Source of the DNA: Tausonia pullulans
Lineage: Eukaryota; Basidiomycota; Tremellomycetes; Cystofilobasidiales; Mrakiaceae
Assembly (NCBI GenBank): GCA_951802195.1
Contig: OX637631.1
Coordinates: 930,001 to 994,000 of the forward strand
Direction of reading: 5' to 3'
Length of the DNA: 64,000 nt
Under the pieces are notes generated by a model that saw only the letters and a list, made by a program, of their open reading frames with translations, ran no database searches and was not told the origin of the DNA. Positions 26,543-36,354 of this stretch are shown here, in pieces (position 1 is the first letter of the stretch; each line of letters begins with the position of its first letter). A program made the translations under genes and the position numbers.

Positions 26543-27581
26543 ATAGACTTCAGCACTTTCTCTCTCCGTTACGCCCTCGTTGTACCATGTCGCAGTTCAC
26601 CTTTGTTTAGTCAAAACCACCTTAGCTTTCGTCTTTTCTTTTCCTTCCTTTTGACATTGTCGACTCGACATGTCGTCCGCTGCCCCAGCGATCTTTCTTT
26701 CGACTCTCCCTTCAACCCCTCTCCCACCCCACCCTTCTCTAATCATGGCTTTCACGATAGACAGCTGGAGGTCCCAGAAAGAACGAGGAAGTGAGATAAG
26801 CCAGCGAGAGGAAAGAAACACTCGTAAGCCCGTGACATGCGGCTCGGGCTTAGTGTCCCCCCTCTCCCTCCTGAAGGACGGACTGAACACCTCGCTGACT
26901 GGTCAGGAGGCTCCCTCTCCCTGCAGCTCAGCCAGCTCCTCTCCCTCAGGTTCCTTCCTTCCTTTCTTGCACAGCCGATCGTCGACGTGTCCTCCCTGTT
27001 GCGGCCGGATCGATATCAGCGAGTGCCGCCGGATAGAAGGATGGACGATCTTCTCTTGCTCGCGCGCCCGTTTCGTCAGAAAGGAGAAGACAAAAAACAC
27101 ATCAACTCAAGATGGGACATTGGGAAGGAGGGAATCGTAGGAGAAGCTAGGGAGAGCGAGCAAGCGAAAGGGAAGGAGACAGGGGAGGAGAACGGAGGGA
27201 GGGGGGGGGGGAGGGGGGAAGTGACCGAAGTGACCGAGGCGATGCGTAGATGGCAGCAGACGAGGGGGGAAAGGCGGAGAGTGGGGAACAATCTGGGCAA
27301 ATCGGGTGGCCTAAGGCAGAGAGGGGCATAAGGGAAAGATAGAAGAGAAAAGGAATAGAAGGAGGTTGGTGGCAGAGACAGGATGATTTAGAAGGGGGGG
27401 GGGGGGGAAAGGGCCAAAGGTTGATGGGCGTCGCTATGCAATGGATGATGGGGGTTGATGAGAGAACAACTGAAAGAGAGAGAGAGAGCGCGCGATGGGA
27501 CTAGGGATAGAAAGAAGAGGAGAGAGGCGAGGAGGAGGGAAAGAGTTCGTGGCAAGGGAGAGAGAAAGAAAAGGACAAGAT
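26543..27581. other. Convergent spacer between the IMPDH and Zds1-like genes
   Basis: 1.04 kb holding the 3' ends of two convergent genes. The right part is purine/G-rich on the plus strand and includes a dispersed repeat copy (27112-27216) and G-runs near 27206-27220 and 27397-27408. No gene seen. Confidence 0.5.
27112..27216 (+). repeat. Dispersed repeat, copy 1 (inverted relative to 34836-34933)
   Basis: About 66 bp (from GAGGGAATCGTAGGAGAAGC to GGGGAGGAGAACG) match the reverse complement of 34836-34933 with a single mismatch, and flanking GGGACAT and G-rich ends also match. This copy lies in the presumed 3' UTR of the Zds1-like gene. Such high identity between two non-coding places 7.7 kb apart points to a recent copying event. 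Confidence 0.85.
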
Positions 27582-30500
27582 CTAACGCCGAGGGTCGCCC
27601 CCAGATCCTCCTCCTCCGATCGGCTGCTGGCCCGGCTGCCTCTCCCCGCTCCGAGGCCGCTGCTGCATCGCGGGCGGGCCGCCATAGTAACCTCCCTGCT
27701 GCGGCGGCAGCTGCTGCTGGTGTGGGTGATGCTGCTGCTGCTGAGGCATGAGGTGAGGGTATCCTTGAGGCGGGTACCCGCTGTACTGCCCGTTCGGCGA
27801 GGGAGGAGGCCGTTGTTGTTGCATGTGCGGGCCCGGCGGTAGCCCAGGTCGCTGCTGGTACCCATGCGGAGGAGGGGGGCCGTACGGGTTGGGGACGGGA
27901 GGACCCGCCGGCGGCCGTCCGTACGGCTGGTGGAGCGAGTGGTGAAAGACCTGCCCGATCTGGGGAATCAACGACGGATTGAAAACCTCGCCGGGTCGAA
28001 TTCCGCCGGACGAGGATGAGTGTTGGAAAACCTGGCCGGGCTGGGGGCCAGGGGAGGGGCGGCTACTTGAGTGAGCTCGGGGACGCTGATGCTCACCGCC
28101 GCCTCCACCTCCGCTGCTGCCGGCGTCGGTGCTGTTGCTTGGACGAGGCGGATGCGGCGAACCAAGATCTCGCTGCTCGCTGGGAGACCTCCGGACGGCG
28201 ACGCCGCCGTTCGAGGACGAGTGGCCGCCGGATGACGACGATGACGAGAACGAGTGGTGTTGGTGAGGATGAGGGGGAGGTCCGCCGCCACCACCGCCAT
28301 AGGGGTAGCCGTTGGGGGGTGAAGTCGGTGACGAGCCTCCGCCTCCGCCAGATGAGCCGTACATCGGCGGCGGGCCCTGGCGGTCCAGGCGGGGCCGCTC
28401 TCGCGCGGCCTCGGGCGATACAACACGCTGTTGGGATGGTGGCGGGCTTTTGGATTGGGGGTACGACTGCGGCGACTGGTGGTGAGGGTACTGCTGGTGC
28501 TGGTGCTGCTGGGAATACTGATGCTGCTGCTGCTGGGTCTGAGGCAATGGCCGTTGGTCCCCCCGGTCGCGAGACCCCTCCCTCTCCCTCTCCCGCTCCC
28601 GAGAAGACGTCGAAGGAGCGTACTCCTTGTCGAGCTGGGCGTTCTGCACCCCGTATTGCGGGGTTCGCACGGGCATCTCGGCCGCCCGTGCTCCAGAGGG
28701 CCGTCCGCCGCCAGCGCCAGCAGCCGGCTCCTTCTTCGTCAGACTCGTCCGCTTGGCCGGCGGGGAGGATGCGGCAGCGGAGGCGAGAGCAGGCTGCTGT
28801 GGTGGACCCGACGAGGACAAAGAGGACGAGGTGACCAAGGCGAGGCCGTTGAGGTAGGCGTTCTTGCTCGAGACGCCCGACGGCGTGCCCTTACTTCCGT
28901 TGCTCGTCACCGCCGCTGCACGAGCAGCCGCCTCAGTGGCAGCGGCAGCGGCGGTGGCCTCCTCAGCGTCAACAGTCGGACCTCCCTCCGCTGCTACTGT
29001 AGCCTCCTCCTCGCCGGCTTTCTTCTTTGCCTCCTCAGCAGCCTTGATCGCCGCAGGGCCTTGGGCCGTCTTGTTGATGACGGAGAGGTACCAAAACATG
29101 AGGTTCGAGATGAGGACCTGTTCGTACAGCGGCCTCCGCGGATTTGCGAGCTTAATATGGCTCAACCGGTAGACGGCACGCTCGACGTGGATCGGATACC
29201 GTGCAAAATTGGAGTAGTGGCCTGACGTCGGGGCGGGTGTCCCAGGCTGATGAGGGGAGGCCACCACTCCAGTCGGCTTAGACGACTTGGATTGGAGGAG
29301 AGCCGTGGCAGCGGCGCGTCCGCCCTCGGAGTTGACGGGCGTCCGGGTCTCGTCATCTTGGGCCTTTTTCTTGCCGCCGAGGAGTGAGCCAAAGAAGCCC
29401 TTCTCCTTCTCGGGCTGAGAGGGTTAATGGGAGATTGGAAAGTCAGTCTCACGATTGCCGCGCTTACAAGGACGGTCAAGCTGTACTCACCTTGCCAGTC
29501 TTCTCCTTCTTCTTGTCCTTGTCCTTCTTGGATGAGAAGAACCCACCTTTCTTCTCCTTTTCCTTGTAGATGCTACTCCCTGCGCTGCTGCTGGCGCTGT
29601 TCCCGCGCTCCATCCGGATTTGGTTCGCCGACGGTGATTGAATGGACGAAGCGGGCGCAGGAAGCTCGGGGGGGGGAGAGGACGACGCCAACTGCTGCTG
29701 CCGCTGGTAGGCCGCCTCATCCGATGGCAATACCAGTGATGTGTCCGACCTCGAAGCAGCTAAAGATGTCGCCGTCGGCGGCCCACCCAACGAGAGCTGC
29801 TTCTCCTGTGTTGGCGTCGTGCTCGTCGGCGATCTCTCAGTGAGCGCATCGGCGGCGTTCTCCTCGCTCTCGCTCTCTATCTCGTCCTGGCCGACGGCGT
29901 GCTGCTGACTGCTGCTCGTCCCAGAGGGGATGGACGTCGTCGATCCGTGGGCGTCGCTACTTGTCGGAGGGGAGGCGCTGCTCTCGCTGCTCTCGGCCGA
30001 GGCGAGCTCTGCGGCGTCTACATCCGCCGAGGAGGTCGTCGAAAATATCGCTGCCTCATCCCCGCTGCTATAGAGCGGGGACGACAACGGCTGGCCGCTA
30101 ATGAGCGAATCGCGGCGGTAGGCGTCGTAGATGGACGTCTCGTCGAGCGACTCGGCCATCGACACTGGCCGGTAACCCTCCGAGCCGGCCTCGCCGCTGC
30201 CAGCTGTCGTCGTCGGTGGAAGAAAGCCCTCATCGGAGAGGGCCGTCCTTCGAAGCTGGCCCGAGAGCCCATCAACAGTGTCGTCCTCCGCGGTCGGAGA
30301 CGTCGACGTGGCCGCCGGCTCGCCCGCAAGGTTGAACCCCGTGAGATGGGCTGTCCGACCTCGTCGAGAGGGTCCAAAGTGCGAGGCGTCACCATCATTG
30401 CCGGCTTTGCGGATCTTGGTGCGGGCCGTCCGGCGGATAAGCGAGGGCGAGCCTGCTCGGGTCGAGATGATAGGCGCGTCGTTCTCGTCAAACTTGACAC

Positions 30501-31633
30501 CGTCGATCGAATCAATGCTCGCTGAGAGCAGCGGGTATGGGGGTGAGAGCGGGTGCGTCACATCAGCTCGGGAGACGTCCACTCAGCTCAGAAAGAGAGG
30601 GCCGGTCAAACTCACCAGCGTCGCTTCCGCCGTTGATGCTCCACGTCCGCTTGAGCATGCTCCTCAGCTTGCCCGGATCATCGCTCTTGGCTGCCTCGTC
30701 CGCAAGTTCCTCGAGCCTCTGTAAGTCCGAGAGCGAGACGCCCGGGTCCTCGTCGGTCCCCTTCGGACTGGAGTAGATGCTCGACCGGGAAGACCGGCTT
30801 CGGGAGAGCGAGAGCGTTCGGATAGGAGGCTCATTCTCGACACCATCACCTGCTCGTGGGGTGTACTGCCTCGAGAGCATCGATTTCTTGCGGCCGAGGG
30901 AGCCACCACCAACGTTGGATTTGGCGTCCTGGAAGGGGAGCGTTGTCCCGTCGGGAGAGGTCGTCGAAGACAGGAATGAAGGCGCCGAGGAGAGCGATCC
31001 TCCAGAGGAAACAGCCGCCGCGGCCTGCTGAACGTGAGCATGAGCGTGCTCCTTGAGGAACGCCCGGAACTCGCCTGGGGCGAGCTCGGGATGAAGGTTG
31101 GCAGGCACCCAGAAGAGGGTCGAGACGGCCTCGTCCTCGTTCACAGCCGCGTCGTCCGCGTCCTCGTCTTCGCCGCCTCCTCCTCCCTCGCTGCTGCCTG
31201 AGACGTCCCGCCGACTGGACGTCCTTTTGATGAGTCTCGCCGCTGCATCGGACGAGGGCGAGCGTGCGAGGATACCGTTCCCTGCCGCGCCACCAGTGCC
31301 GCCTGCTGCCGCAGTCCCGCCTCCTCCAGCGCCGCCCGCTCCTCCCCCGGCACCCGCTCCTCCTCCTGAACCGATGGACATCGGTCCCAGATCAGCAACC
31401 TCCAACGTGCTCTGCGCGGCCGTCATCGTCGGTACAGGCAAGTCCGGGTCGAGCTCGAACCCGGGTGGGCCTCCTGCGCCGCCAAGAGAGCCGGATCGTC
31501 GGCGGAGCGAGCGGACGGCCGAAAGCTCGCGCTCGACTTCTCGCTGGGAGGAGGGCGAGGACGGTGGGAGGGGGAGATGCCGAGGTGGAGGGTCGTCGCG
31601 ACTTGGGCGTCGGTGGGGCTGGGCAGTCGTCAT
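27582..31633 (-). CDS. Zds1-like protein (PP2A/Cdc55 regulator family)
   Basis: Three exons: 30616-31633, 29491-30581, 27582-29414; 1,313 aa; start at the ATG at 31633 (MTTAQPHRRPSRDD). Family blocks seen: LFWVPANLHPELAPGEFRAF near residues 168-190, RKKSMLSRQYTP near 250, GKLRSMLKRTWSINGG at the exon 1 end, a Lys-rich GGFFSSKKDKDKKKEK, and RYPIHVERAVYRLSHIKLA then RRPLYEQVLISNLMFWYL near 770-815. In yeasts Zds proteins bind the PP2A B subunit Cdc55 and affect mitotic entry, Cdc14 release and polarity. The 500 residues after the last block are a Pro/Gln/Gly/His-rich tail that the ascomycete proteins do not have. A plausible 3' splice site (CCTATAG) just upstream of the ATG suggests an intron in the 5' UTR. 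Confidence 0.8.
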
Positions 31634-33516
31634 GGATGCTGACCTATAGGGATGAGATGAGAGGGAAGGCTGGGGCGGAGAGATAGGAGAAGAGAGCCAA
31701 AGAGAGAGAGGTGCGAGGACCGGAGGCTGAAGTACGGCGAAGAAGAAGAGCTGAACGAGAAATAGAGCGGCAGGGATGTCAGAAGCGATTCTCAGTAGCA
31801 AAAGAACGGCGACAGATGACAGAGAGCGAAGCGAGAGCAACGAGGAGGGGAAGGAACGAGCAAGCAACAACGAGAGAACGAGACGCAAGGGCTCCGTCAC
31901 GCCTCATTGACCGGCGTCAGCAAGCAAGCACGCGTTGCCTCCTCTCTGACTCTTGTCTCGCCCGCCCGAGACGGGGCACACGATGAGAGGGATGAATGGC
32001 TTGACAGCATCGAGCCTGTCCTCTGTGCTTTCCTGTGCTTTGCGCGTGTGTGTGCCGACCCGTGGCGGGCCTGCACGCGCAGAGGAGGCGCGAGCGACTC
32101 CTCTCCCTCCGGGGCGAAGCGGCGGACAGGGCGGGAGTCGTGTGCGAGGAAAGCCGGGACCAACCTCGGGCGAGTCCAGTCGCTAGCTCTGGCCCGGGGA
32201 TCGAATGAGAGTGGTGAACGAGGGAGGGAGGGGAGAGGGTGAGAGAGGAAGTGCGACGAGGCGCGAGAAGGCCGGCGGCGATGGAGAGGGTTGAGGAGGC
32301 TCGTCGGTCGTTGCGTGTGTGGGTGGCCGTTTGGGAGAGCGGCCGCGCCGAAGGGCGGAGAGAAGCGCTGAGAGCGAGCGCCAGAGCGCACGGGCAGAGG
32401 CCGATGTTCTCTCTCCCTTTCTGGTCATCATCGGTCGGTCACCCCTGGCGTTCAGTGGCCGCCATGCTCCTCCTCGTGATGGGGCAGGCCGTCCCGGATG
32501 CAGCAGCCAGAGAGGCAGCCAAGAGTGAGCGCCCGTCGACCAGTCCTCGAAGCTCGACCCCCTGACAGAGGGTCTCGACAAGACGGAGTTGATCCCTCGC
32601 CGAGGGGAATCGGCTCCTCGCTGACATCAAGATGAGGGAGCGGAGAAAGCGAAATGCCGGTGAAAGGAGCCCCATCCGCGTCTTCGCTTCAACCTGTACG
32701 CTGGTTGGCCATCCATGCAAGGAAGGAGAACAGTCCAGGCTGGGCTGAAAGGGGCGGGCGGGCTGCGTCGCCCCGTCGGAACATCGCGAACAAACGAGGG
32801 TTTTGCGCGCGAATACAAGCTTGGGCAAGGAAACCGAGGGCGATTCGAAGCAGGCGGATGTGGATCCAGGGCTTTACTGCCAGCCTCCCCCGCTGTCACT
32901 CACCACAGCTCTGCTTCCCTCGCTGTTCACTATTTTTGCTTGAGACCTGAAATTTTTGATGGCTTGTCCAAGCAAGCGGTGGAAAGTCGGGGCGTCATCA
33001 TCAGAGTGCTCAAGATCATGACACAACGGGCGCGAGCAATTTTGCGAACGCGCTTGAAGAGAGTTGACACCTGCCAGCCTGGGTGCGAGCGACTTTGCGA
33101 GTTCGTCACTCTTCTTCCCATTCCTCCCCGTTCGGCACACCGCCGATGCCATTAATATCCCCCTGCGTGTGTCCGCAAACAGCTCTCCCAAGAAGGGAAC
33201 CCACTCTCTGGTGGAGAGCGGACCCCCGGTCTCCCCCGGACAACCAGGGCCTTCAACCTTCCTTCTCTTGAGCTCCTACGCCTCTTGAGAGGAGGAAGAT
33301 GGGGGAGAGAGGGGGATGGCTATAGAAAAGGGCTTGTAGACTGGAAGGCGTAGTCGTTGGATCATCCCAAAAACGAAGAACTAGATACACAGGAGACAGT
33401 TCGGCGATGGACGTAATCGCAGAGCCATCTCCGGCTCGCCCATCATCGGCCCACCATTTCAAGGGCAAAAGAACTGTCCTAACCGTCGTTTCCAACTCCA
33501 GCTGGCAAAAGGAGTT
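31634..33516. other. Gene-less stretch upstream of the Zds1-like gene
   Basis: 1.9 kb, the left part being promoter and 5' UTR of the Zds1-like gene. Many short overlapping frames exist on both strands but none has normal codon use, splice signals in phase, or a family motif. The right end borders the tRNA island. Confidence 0.5.
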
Positions 33517-33589
33517 CTCTCAGCGACGGGTTCGAACCGTCGACCTACAGATTAACAGTCTGACGCTCTACCAACTGAGCTAGCCGAGA
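33517..33589 (-). tRNA. tRNA-Asn (GTT)
   Basis: Reads 5' TCTCGGC on the minus strand. The acceptor stem closes with GCTGAGA, the D-arm has TAGCTCAGTTGGTAGAGC, the anticodon loop is CTGTTAA (GTT), and the T-arm is GACGG-TTCGAAC-CCGTC. No intron. A run of four T for polymerase III termination lies about 7 nt downstream (AAAA at 33507-33510 on the plus strand). First of a minus-strand tRNA island. Confidence 0.93.
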
Positions 33590-33649
33590 TAATTGATAGA
33601 CAAATCAGGCAAAACAAGTTAATATGGCTCAATCATCTCCACTGGTCGA

Positions 33650-33747
33650 CATTCGCTTTCCTTCTATCTAGCTACGAATCATCATCTCTCATAGGGTTAC
33701 CTCGTTCTCTACGTATAACTCATGACTTAGTTACAAAAACAAAAAAC
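33650..33747 (+). mobile_element. 5'-truncated LINE 3' end (copy a)
   Basis: About 70 bp (TATCTAGCTACGAATCATCA through GTATAACTCATGACTTA) match the 3' terminus of the LINE at 60 kb nearly base for base, followed by an A-rich tail (ACAAAAACAAAAAAC). Only the last 100 bp of the element are present. It lies about 60 bp upstream of the 5' end of tRNA-Asn and in opposite orientation to it. Confidence 0.88.
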
Positions 33748-33993
33748 AGGGGTTGGGGATGTTGCCGGTAGTGATGACGGTGGCGGTGGTGGAGGGTCAG
33801 GAGCATTGGGAAGAGATGACAGCTCGTCTCTCGCATGGTCAGCTTGTGACTTATGCCTTTTTGTGTTAAGCCTTCCTCTCCACCCTCCCTGGCAAGAATG
33901 TTTCCCTCTTCTTCCCTGACATACGTTTTTGACGTGTTCTGCTTGTTCCCTAAGACAACCAGGGCTGCAGTCAACAAAAAGATATTGCATCCA

Positions 33994-34065
33994 TATCAGG
34001 ACCGGGAATTGAACCCGGATCTAGGCGGTGTTAACACCTTGTACTAACCATTATACGATCCCGAC
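33994..34065 (-). tRNA. tRNA-Val (AAC)
   Basis: Acceptor stem GTCGGGA pairs with TCCTGAT (two G-T pairs). The D-arm is GTATAATGGTTAGTAC, the anticodon stem is AGGTG/CGCCT with loop TTAACAC (AAC), and the T-arm is CCGGG-TTCAATT-CCCGG. No intron. A TTTTT terminator follows about 14 nt downstream (plus-strand AAAAA at 33976-33980). Confidence 0.9.
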
Positions 34066-34150
34066 TTTGGATGGTACAGTCAACACAAACACCAACTATG
34101 CATGCTGTCCAGAAACTGTTCCTCTATATTTGCAGCTTCCTCGACCTCTC

Positions 34151-34190
34151 GTTGAATACAAAAAAAAGTTGACTTAAATACAAAAAATAA
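34151..34190 (+). mobile_element. Very short LINE 3' tails (copy b, two in tandem)
   Basis: The sequence TTGACTTAAATACAAAAAA at 34168-34186 matches the terminal ATGACTTAAATAC plus A-tail of the LINE at 60 kb. Just before it stands a second similar piece (TTGAATACAAAAAAAA at 34152-34167). These look like extreme 5' truncations. They lie about 85-125 bp upstream of tRNA-Val. Each match is short, so the call depends on the context. Confidence 0.5.
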
Positions 34191-34454
34191 TTGACTCACG
34201 TCGTTTAAACTCTCAAGCTAAGGGTGATTCGATAGTCTAAACAGAAACCAAAAAAACAAAGAAAAAAACGAAAGAAAGGAAACCTGTCAGAAATGGCTCC
34301 TTGAATCCCGTTCACTCGCATCTACCTGACCCCTATTCGTTCGCTCTAGTTCTACTCAACACAAGATAGAGGGGAGTGATCAGCGGTCTGTATGCAGCTT
34401 GCCAGCTCCAATCGCGGCTCCCCACGACGTCGAACTGAAGCAAAAGGAAACGTT

Positions 34455-34557
34455 AGCCCCACGGGGGGGTCGAACCCCCAACCTTCAGATCACCTTTGAA
34501 GTAACGATTTCATCCCTGTGTAAGAGTCTGACGCTCTACCGATTGAGCTAGCAGGGC
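34455..34557 (-). tRNA. tRNA-Lys (CTT) with a 30-nt intron
   Basis: The 5' part begins GCCCTGC and has the D-arm TAGCTCAATCGGTAGAGC and anticodon stem TCAGA with loop CTCTTA. A 30-nt intron (34491-34520) interrupts after A37, the canonical site. The 3' part resumes ATCTGA (closing the anticodon stem), with T-arm TGGGGG-TTCGACC-CCCCC-like pairing and acceptor end GTGGGGC plus T. A TTTT terminator follows about 10 nt downstream. Confidence 0.93.
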
Positions 34558-34654
34558 AAGAAATCCAAGCTCGGAAGCTCTTGAGTTGGCACGTGACCGT
34601 TCAGATTCACATCTGTCACTCAGCACGAAAGGAAGCAAAACCGCATCTCAGACA

Positions 34655-34835
34655 CACCAGCAGTTGAGCACGAGGTGGATGGCTGGCAGTGGCCAAAAGG
34701 CTGCTACTGTTGTCGGCGCCGTCGTGATCCTGGGTGAAAAGCAGGACAGGGGTGTAAAATATGGGTAGACCATAGACCATAACCACCGCTTGATATAGCC
34801 TGTCATCTTGATATGTACTGTTAGATTTTCCTTAC
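34655..34835 (+). mobile_element. LINE 3' fragment, internally deleted (copy c)
   Basis: Matches the end of ORF2 and the 3' UTR of the LINE at 60 kb in the same sense: GAGGTGGATGGCTGGCAGTG, then GATCCTGGGTGAA, then AGACCATA...CCACCGCTTGA, then a diverged or deleted stretch to GATTTTCCTT. The true 3' end is missing and is replaced by a C-run and the dispersed repeat at 34836-34933. Starts about 100 bp upstream of tRNA-Lys, again in opposite orientation to the tRNA. Confidence 0.85.
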
Positions 34836-34933
34836 CCCCTCCCCCCCCCCCCCCGTTCTCCTCCCCTGTCTCTTTCCCTTTCGCTTGCTCGCTCTCCCTA
34901 GCTTCTCCTACGATTCCCTCGGCCATGTCCCAT
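34836..34933 (+). repeat. Dispersed repeat, copy 2 (C-run plus Zds1 3' UTR-like segment)
   Basis: A run of about 15 C is followed by some 66 bp nearly identical to the reverse complement of 27112-27216, i.e. to the sense strand of the Zds1-like gene's 3' UTR. It is joined directly to LINE copy c, in the same sense as that copy. Confidence 0.85.
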
Positions 34934-35089
34934 TTCCACCCAATTCCTGAACCTGCGGGTCTAGTCCGCCATATACAGGTCCGCCACACGGACCAAGGCG
35001 GAGTGGCTGCACGCGATCCCTCCTCTTTCCCTTTACCTCTACGACCGCCCCTAGACCTCCCCCTCCGCCTGAGACGGCAAAACGAGCGT

Positions 35090-35161
35090 TATCGGGGACT
35101 AGTTCCAGACCCAGACCCACAGATAATAGTTTGACATTTTGGCAATTGAGCTAGCCAACAG
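35090..35161 (-). pseudogene. Decayed tRNA-Asn(GTT) copy
   Basis: Aligns along its length with the intact tRNA-Asn at 33517-33589: GGCTAGCTCAATTG for GGCTAGCTCAGTTG, GTCAAACTATTATCTGT for GTCAGACTGTTAATCTGT, and a degenerate T-arm. Several of the differences are G-to-A or C-to-T changes. The anticodon loop, D-arm pairing and T-arm are damaged, so it should not be functional. Confidence 0.7.
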
Positions 35162-35566
35162 GGAGACAGTGAAGTTGCAGCCCTATGGTGCCTGACTTCG
35201 ATGACCCTTCCGTGCAGTTCCCGCCTCTGACAGGCCAGAGCCGTCTGGTACACGCCTTTCCCTACGAATCGCTCTCCAGAAGGGATTGGAACATGTATCT
35301 TGAATAGTCAAGCTTGACGTTGCCCGCCGAGGTGTGAGGGATTCGAGGATCCAGAGCAGGCGGACAGTGGCGGCTTCCCGCTTACCATAGTGACCGTCTA
35401 CCCCCACCCGTCCATCGATCGCCAATCCAATTTCTCACCCTATACGTATATGCAGTCGTCACACGAAGGATCGTTAGCTATTGCTCGTACATTTGATAGT
35501 GAGCTGGCTATCCAGTCTCCTGATATTCCTGTCCTCGCAACACACGCGCGACCTTTTGCGCTGGCC

Positions 35567-35756
35567 CATGGAGATCCTCCTCGATCTGCTCGAGCCCTGC
35601 GTTGCTCTCGCCGACCCGATTAATGTGTTATTCCGGTGCAAGGCTATGCGGGAGATGCGCGCATTGCGTCTTGTGGCGCATAATTGGCCCAAGATTCGAG
35701 GGATAAAGAGAATGGATGAGGAGAGGGGCGACAGCAAAGTAGATGCGTGGAACTGA
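35567..35756 (+). pseudogene. Possible F-box motif remnant
   Basis: The frame reads WPMEILLDLLEPC ... MRALRLVAHNW before a stop at 35754-35756, recalling an F-box (LPxEI ... RLVCRxW). No start, introns or downstream repeats of an F-box gene were found, and the codon use is ordinary. It may be a relic inside the tRNA island or chance. Confidence 0.2.
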
Positions 35757-36162
35757 AGTGTTGGAGGTGGCATAGGTTCGCTTCGACGTCTTGGGCAGAT
35801 TGTCGAGTCCAAATGATAGACAAAGTGCAGAACAAACATCTACGATGAACTGAGCCTGTCATGGACGAGAGACGAGAAGGATGCGAAAGTAAGGAGTGCG
35901 GGACAATGCGGCGGAAACACGACCGAAGATAAGGAAATGCCGAGCGGCGAGGGAGAGGCTACACAGGTGCGGAGCAGCCGAGGTGGCGAATCTACGAGTT
36001 CTGACACCCGCCTCCTCGATCTCCTCCATGTGCACACAGCAGATCTGTTCAGTATTGAATACCTGCGAATCTAGCACGAGTTTCGCAGGAATCGTCAACC
36101 GACTGCCTTGTCTCTAATCTGATCCCACACATCCCAGGGGCAAAAAGATAATGTCGTTGTCT

Positions 36163-36242
36163 TCAGAACCGAGTGTACTAACCATCTATACTATGCAACC
36201 GATTTGAAGGTCGCACCCGGACTCGAACCGAGGTCGCTCGGA
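36163..36242 (-). tRNA. Circularly permuted tRNA-Gln (CTG): 3' half precedes 5' half
   Basis: Read on the minus strand, the 3' half comes first (36242 down to 36208): TCCGAG, variable CGAC, T-arm CTCGG-TTCGAGT-CCGGG, acceptor TGCGACC and discriminator T. After a 7-nt spacer (36201-36207) comes the 5' half (36200 down to 36163): acceptor GGTTGCA, TA, D-arm with A14, G18G19 and A21 in place, anticodon stem CTCGG and loop TTCTGA. Joined 5'+3' they give a 73-nt tRNA-Gln with a 7-bp acceptor stem (one G-T), 5-bp anticodon and T stems and the loop TTCTGAT. The break falls between 37 and 38, the normal intron site. No 5' half lies upstream and no second 3' half lies downstream. A TTTTT terminator follows (36142-36146). 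Position 32 (T) can pair with the A three bases before the 3' cut, as tRNA splicing endonuclease requires. Confidence 0.88.
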
Positions 36243-36354
36243 ATTGTGACTTGATGAAACAACATGCTTCATTTGAGACAGACAATTTGATGAAAGAACA
36301 GCTAAAAGTAAAATTCAAGTACCTGCGCTGAAATCCGTTCCTCACTTTCTTCTC

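Noticed and set aside
34948-35010. Small inverted repeat TCCGCC...GGCGGA
   Set aside because: Too short and without flanking structure; no reason to call it a transposon end or terminator.
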